This document shows, in pieces, positions 60,708 through 64,000 of a DNA stretch of 64,000 nucleotides. The notes below the pieces were generated by a model. It did not search any database. It was given only the letters and a program-made list of their open reading frames with translations, and was not told the DNA's origin. Made by a program: the position numbers and the translations under genes. The stretch's first letter is position 1. The number at the start of each line of letters is the position of its first letter. Origin of the DNA: Winogradskyella sp. UBA3174 (GTDB lineage Bacteria > Bacteroidota > Bacteroidia > Flavobacteriales > Flavobacteriaceae); NCBI RefSeq assembly GCF_002364335.1, contig NZ_DEXW01000025.1, positions 158,810 to 222,809 of the forward strand, in the 5' to 3' direction.

Positions 60708-63177
60708 TAAACTTATACTATTTATATTGTGTTCCTTTAGTGGCGCGTTGATGGCGCAGTACAAGCTATCTGGTACTATTATAGACTCAGAAACTCAAAC
60801 ACCATTGCCCTTTATTAAATTATATGATAAAACGTCTGGTAAAGAAGCGGTTAGTGATGCTTATGGTGAGTTTGTACTCACAAATTTACTACTTGGAGTG
60901 CATACCATTATCTTCTATAATGAAAATGGTCTCTGGCATGAACAAACATTTGTTTTAACTGACAATAAGGACGTAAGTGTATCTATTAACGGAATGAATA
61001 AACTCTCTGAAGTTATTATTCAGGCGAAACGAAGAGAAGTCTTTGATTTAAAACGGGCAAACGATGTGGAAGGGATGACGATATACGCTGGTAAGAAGAA
61101 CGAATTTATTTTGGTAGATCAAATTGTAGGTAATAAATCGAACAGTAATGCACGGCAAATTTACGCGCAAGTCGCTGGTTTAAATATTTTTGAAAGTACC
61201 AATTGTGGCTTACAGCTTTCTATTGGCGGCAGAGGTCTAGACCCGAATCGAACTGCCAATTTCAATGTGCGTCAAAATTCTTATGATATTAGTGCCGATG
61301 TTTTGGGGTACCCAGAGAGTTACTATACACCGCCTGTAGAGGCTATGGAAGAAATTCAAATTATTCGTGGTGCAGCGTCATTACAATATGGCACCCAATT
61401 TGGCGGTCTTATTAATTTTAAGCTCAAATCACCATCAGCAAAGCCTTTAGAAATAGTGACGCGCCAAAGCTATGATACCAATTGTGGTTATTCTACCTTT
61501 AATAGTGTTAGTGGCACCAATGGTAAATTTAGCCATTATACATTTGTGTCTTATAAGAATAATTTGAATGCGGCACCACGAGCTAATATGAACCTAGAGG
61601 CTTTTAATGCCTTTACAGATCTTAATTATAAAATATCAGATAAAACGTCTATTGGACTTGAATATACGCATCTGAGTTATACAGCACAACAGGCAGGTGG
61701 TTTAACAGATGTTCAGTTTGAAAGGGATCCTTTTTTTAGTAACAGAACTCGAAATTGGTTTGAGGTGAATTGGAATTTATTAACCGCGAAATTTACTCAC
61801 AAATTTTCTGAGGATGAACGTTTTAATGCCATAATATGGGGAATGAATTCTTCTCGTAGTGCTATTGGTTTTAGAACTAATCGCGTATCCCAAATTGATG
61901 ATCTAGACGAACCGCGAGATTTACAAGTTGGGGAATTTAGAAATTGGGGAGCAGAGTTACGTTACTTAAAAAACTATAGCCTTGGTCGTAAAAAATCGAC
62001 CATATTAGTAGGGGCTAAGTATTACCAAGCCTTTAATGAGGAACGTCAGGGGCCAGGAACAGCCGGAAATGATGCCAATTTTAACTTTATAGATTATGAA
62101 GTTGAAGATCTTCCAACAGAATTAAGGCAGTCCGATTTTAACTTTCCTAACCTCAATATGGCCTTATTTGCAGAAAATATTTTTTATGTCTCTGACGAGC
62201 TATCTATTACACCTGGCATTCGTTTTGAATATATAAAAACAGAAAGTGAAGGTACCTATCGTGCCGTTAATAGGGATCTAGCTGGTAATCCGTTGCTAGA
62301 CAATACTTTTGAGGATAACCGAACCCGAGACCGTTCTTTTTTACTAATGGGTTTAGGGCTTAGTTTTAAGCCAAATGAGTCGTTTGAAAGCTATGCTAAT
62401 TTTTCACAAAATTACCGTTCTGTCACTTTTAGCGATATTAGGATTGTAAATCCTTCATTTCAGGTCGATCCTAATATTGCCGATGAAAAAGGCTTTACAA
62501 CAGGTCTGGGAATTCGCGGACGCTACAAACGTTTACTATCATACGATGCCAACGTATTTGGCTTATTTTATGATGATAGAATCGATGAAGTTATTCGTAC
62601 AGCAACACGCGTAAATGCCTTTGGAGAAACCGTGGAAAATGGACGTATTGTTAGGTTTCGTGGAAATATTGGTTCAGCAATAATTTATGGTTTTGAAAGT
62701 TTAGTGGACTGGAATGTTAGAGAAACCATTTTTCCAAATAGTAATGAGTTTAAGCTTAATTATTATGTCAATTTTGCTTTTACACAATCTGAATTTACCG
62801 CCTCTGAAATCCCTGGTGTTGAAGGTAAAGAACTCCCTTTTGTACCAAATATTAATCTGAGAACAGGATTGAATATGGGCTACAAAAATGTACTCTTAAA
62901 CCTTCAATATTCTTACTTGTCAAGTCAGTTTTCAGATGCCTCTAATGCACCACAAGATAGAAATGATAATGTGAGCGGTATTATTGGAGCCATTCCCGCT
63001 TATGGAGTTTTTGATTTATCCTTAAGATATCGATTCAAAAAATTCACCCTAGAAACAGGAGTAAATAATTTCACTAACGAGATGTTCTTTACCCAAAGAG
63101 CAACAGGTTATCCAGGGCCAGGCATTATTCCTGCTGCACCGCGCAGTTTGTTTGTGACCTTAGAATTCAAAATTTAA
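60697..63177 (+). CDS. TonB-dependent receptor of an iron-uptake operon (FecA-like)
   Basis: This 826-residue outer-membrane receptor has a signal peptide (to about 20). A carboxypeptidase-D-like domain follows (about 22-110, L-S-G-T-I-I-D-S-E-T-Q-T-P-L-P-F-I). The plug domain (about 135-240) has I-I-R-G-A-A-S-L-Q-Y-G-T-Q-F-G-G, and a barrel ends in F-V-T-L-E-F-K-I. It belongs with ferric-siderophore or citrate receptors by its G-G-R-G-L-D-P-N-R segment. Its stop codon is the first unit of a hexamer array. Confidence 0.92.
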   Translation: MDFNKLILFILCSFSGALMAQYKLSGTIIDSETQTPLPFIKLYDKTSGKEAVSDAYGEFVLTNLLLGVHTIIFYNENGLWHEQTFVLTDNKDVSVSINGMNKLSEVIIQAKRREVFDLKRANDVEGMTIYAGKKNEFILVDQIVGNKSNSNARQIYAQVAGLNIFESTNCGLQLSIGGRGLDPNRTANFNVRQNSYDISADVLGYPESYYTPPVEAMEEIQIIRGAASLQYGTQFGGLINFKLKSPSAKPLEIVTRQSYDTNCGYSTFNSVSGTNGKFSHYTFVSYKNNLNAAPRANMNLEAFNAFTDLNYKISDKTSIGLEYTHLSYTAQQAGGLTDVQFERDPFFSNRTRNWFEVNWNLLTAKFTHKFSEDERFNAIIWGMNSSRSAIGFRTNRVSQIDDLDEPRDLQVGEFRNWGAELRYLKNYSLGRKKSTILVGAKYYQAFNEERQGPGTAGNDANFNFIDYEVEDLPTELRQSDFNFPNLNMALFAENIFYVSDELSITPGIRFEYIKTESEGTYRAVNRDLAGNPLLDNTFEDNRTRDRSFLLMGLGLSFKPNESFESYANFSQNYRSVTFSDIRIVNPSFQVDPNIADEKGFTTGLGIRGRYKRLLSYDANVFGLFYDDRIDEVIRTATRVNAFGETVENGRIVRFRGNIGSAIIYGFESLVDWNVRETIFPNSNEFKLNYYVNFAFTQSEFTASEIPGVEGKELPFVPNINLRTGLNMGYKNVLLNLQYSYLSSQFSDASNAPQDRNDNVSGIIGAIPAYGVFDLSLRYRFKKFTLETGVNNFTNEMFFTQRATGYPGPGIIPAAPRSLFVTLEFKI

Positions 63178-63228
63178 ACATAAACATAAACATAAACATA
63201 AACATAAACATAAACATAAACCTAAACA
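63175..63228. repeat. Hexamer tandem repeat (TAAACA) x9, one variant
   Basis: The array starts in the receptor's TAA stop codon. Seven perfect units of TAAACA are followed by one TAAACC and another TAAACA. It ends 16 bp before the start of the iron-binding lipoprotein gene. Confidence 0.97.
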
Positions 63229-63244
63229 TTAAAAATTGAAAACT

Positions 63245-64000
63245 ATGAAGCATAATATTTTAAAACTTCTCGTATTAGCCTTAATTTTTGTTGGCTGTAA
63301 AAACGAAAAATCAACAGAAGCAGCCTCGGATGAAGTATCTACAAATGAAACAACCGAAGTGAATGTTTACACACACAGACATTATCCGGCGGACCAAGAC
63401 TTATTTACGCAATTCGAAAAGCAAACAGGTATAAAAGTGAATGTGGTAAATGCAAGTGCTGATGAATTGATGCAAAAAATGACCCAAGAAGGCGCACAAT
63501 CCCCAGCAGATGTTTTAATTACAGTTGACGCTGGTCGTTTAGTGAGAGCAAAAGACAAAGGTTTATTACAATCTATAGACTCTAAAATTTTGAATGAAAT
63601 CATTCCTTCAAATTTAAAGGATAAGGATAACCAATGGTTTGCATTGACAAAAAGAGCCCGTGTTATTGCCTATGCAAAGGACAGAATTAAACCAGAACAA
63701 CTCTCAACTTACGAAGATTTAGCAACCGATAAATGGAAAAATAAAATCTTAGTACGTTCATCTCAAAACATTTACAACCAATCGTTAATGGCTTCGATTA
63801 TTGCTAACGATGGTGAAGGGAAAGCAAAAAGTTGGGCAGAAAGAGTGGTAGACAATATGGCACGCGAACCAAAAGGAAACGATAGAGACCAAATAAAAGC
63901 AGTAGTTGCTGGTGAAGGCGATATTGCCATTGTAAATACGTATTATATTGGTAAATTGTTAAACTCAAAAAATCCAGAGGAGATAAAAGCTGGTGAAGGT
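63245..64000 (+). CDS. Fe(3+) ABC transporter substrate-binding lipoprotein, 3' end outside window
   Basis: The visible 252 residues start with a lipoprotein signal (F-V-G-C at about residue 18) and a short acidic linker. The ferric-iron-binding fold then begins with V-N-V-Y-T-H-R-H-Y-P-A-D. A-D-V-L-I-T-V-D-A-G-R follows, and later R-A-R-V-I-A-Y-A and G-D-I-A-I-V-N-T-Y-Y-I-G carry the likely Tyr ligands of iron. This is the FutA/FbpA type. The gene continues beyond 64000. It is last in view after the imelysin-HTTM-receptor genes. Confidence 0.93.
   Translation, partial: MKHNILKLLVLALIFVGCKNEKSTEAASDEVSTNETTEVNVYTHRHYPADQDLFTQFEKQTGIKVNVVNASADELMQKMTQEGAQSPADVLITVDAGRLVRAKDKGLLQSIDSKILNEIIPSNLKDKDNQWFALTKRARVIAYAKDRIKPEQLSTYEDLATDKWKNKILVRSSQNIYNQSLMASIIANDGEGKAKSWAERVVDNMAREPKGNDRDQIKAVVAGEGDIAIVNTYYIGKLLNSKNPEEIKAGEG

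Overview
The window comes from a low-GC (roughly one-third G+C) member of the Bacteroidota, most likely a marine Flavobacteriaceae species. The evidence is family content: TonB-dependent receptors, FecR anti-sigma, DUF2807/PspC envelope genes, T9SS C-terminal sorting domains, a long-form NusB and a PUR-alpha-like DUF3276. Promoters also fit the Bacteroidota -7 consensus TAnnTTTG. No genus can be fixed from sequence alone.

Layout. 1-2.3 kb: partial uridine kinase, a cytochrome c lipoprotein translationally coupled to a PQQ-type sugar dehydrogenase, and tRNA-Pro(UGG). 2.4-10 kb: trxB, then an envelope-stress-like block on the minus strand (DUF4870, PadR, PspC, two DUF2807 proteins), DUF4442 and an AIM24-like protein. 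10-11.7 kb: divergent oxyR/dps. 11.7-17 kb: an ECF sigma/FecR/STN-TonB receptor signalling set with a divergent Kazal-like lipoprotein gene; a shared 30-bp promoter-like motif precedes the lipoprotein gene and fecR. 17-25.3 kb: DUF2141, then a MoxR/DUF58/DUF4350/DUF4129/SpoIIM operon with a divergent RDD gene, and a TRIC-family channel.

25.4-32.9 kb is an accessory, scarred region. Three copies of a dispersed intergenic repeat of about 110-140 bp lie around a sigma/small protein/serine hydrolase operon and a proC gene whose partner proB is cut off after about 48 codons. A peptidase is reduced to its C-terminus. A MarR regulator has conspicuous palindromes upstream, and one of them recurs upstream of the neighbouring gene. 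32.9-43 kb: peptidyl-prolyl isomerase, NUDIX hydrolase, acyltransferase, a decayed membrane gene, two sigma/membrane-partner pairs, a TonB receptor and an 80-residue TonB N-terminal fragment. 43-55.2 kb is mostly core: M14 peptidase, ABC exporter, Leu/Glu-type dehydrogenase, nusB, yajC, pepT, pyrD and an HMG-CoA-lyase-like enzyme. 55.3-56.7 kb holds two decayed T9SS/FG-GAP genes.

57-64 kb is a probable iron-acquisition operon: DUF4856 lipoprotein, imelysin-like lipoprotein, an HTTM protein related to vitamin K-dependent gamma-carboxylase, a TonB receptor and a ferric-iron substrate-binding lipoprotein cut by the window end. The two best candidates for undescribed systems are the Kazal-lipoprotein/FecIR/STN-receptor circuit and the imelysin-HTTM-receptor operon, whose HTTM protein retains residues matching the carboxylase active site.
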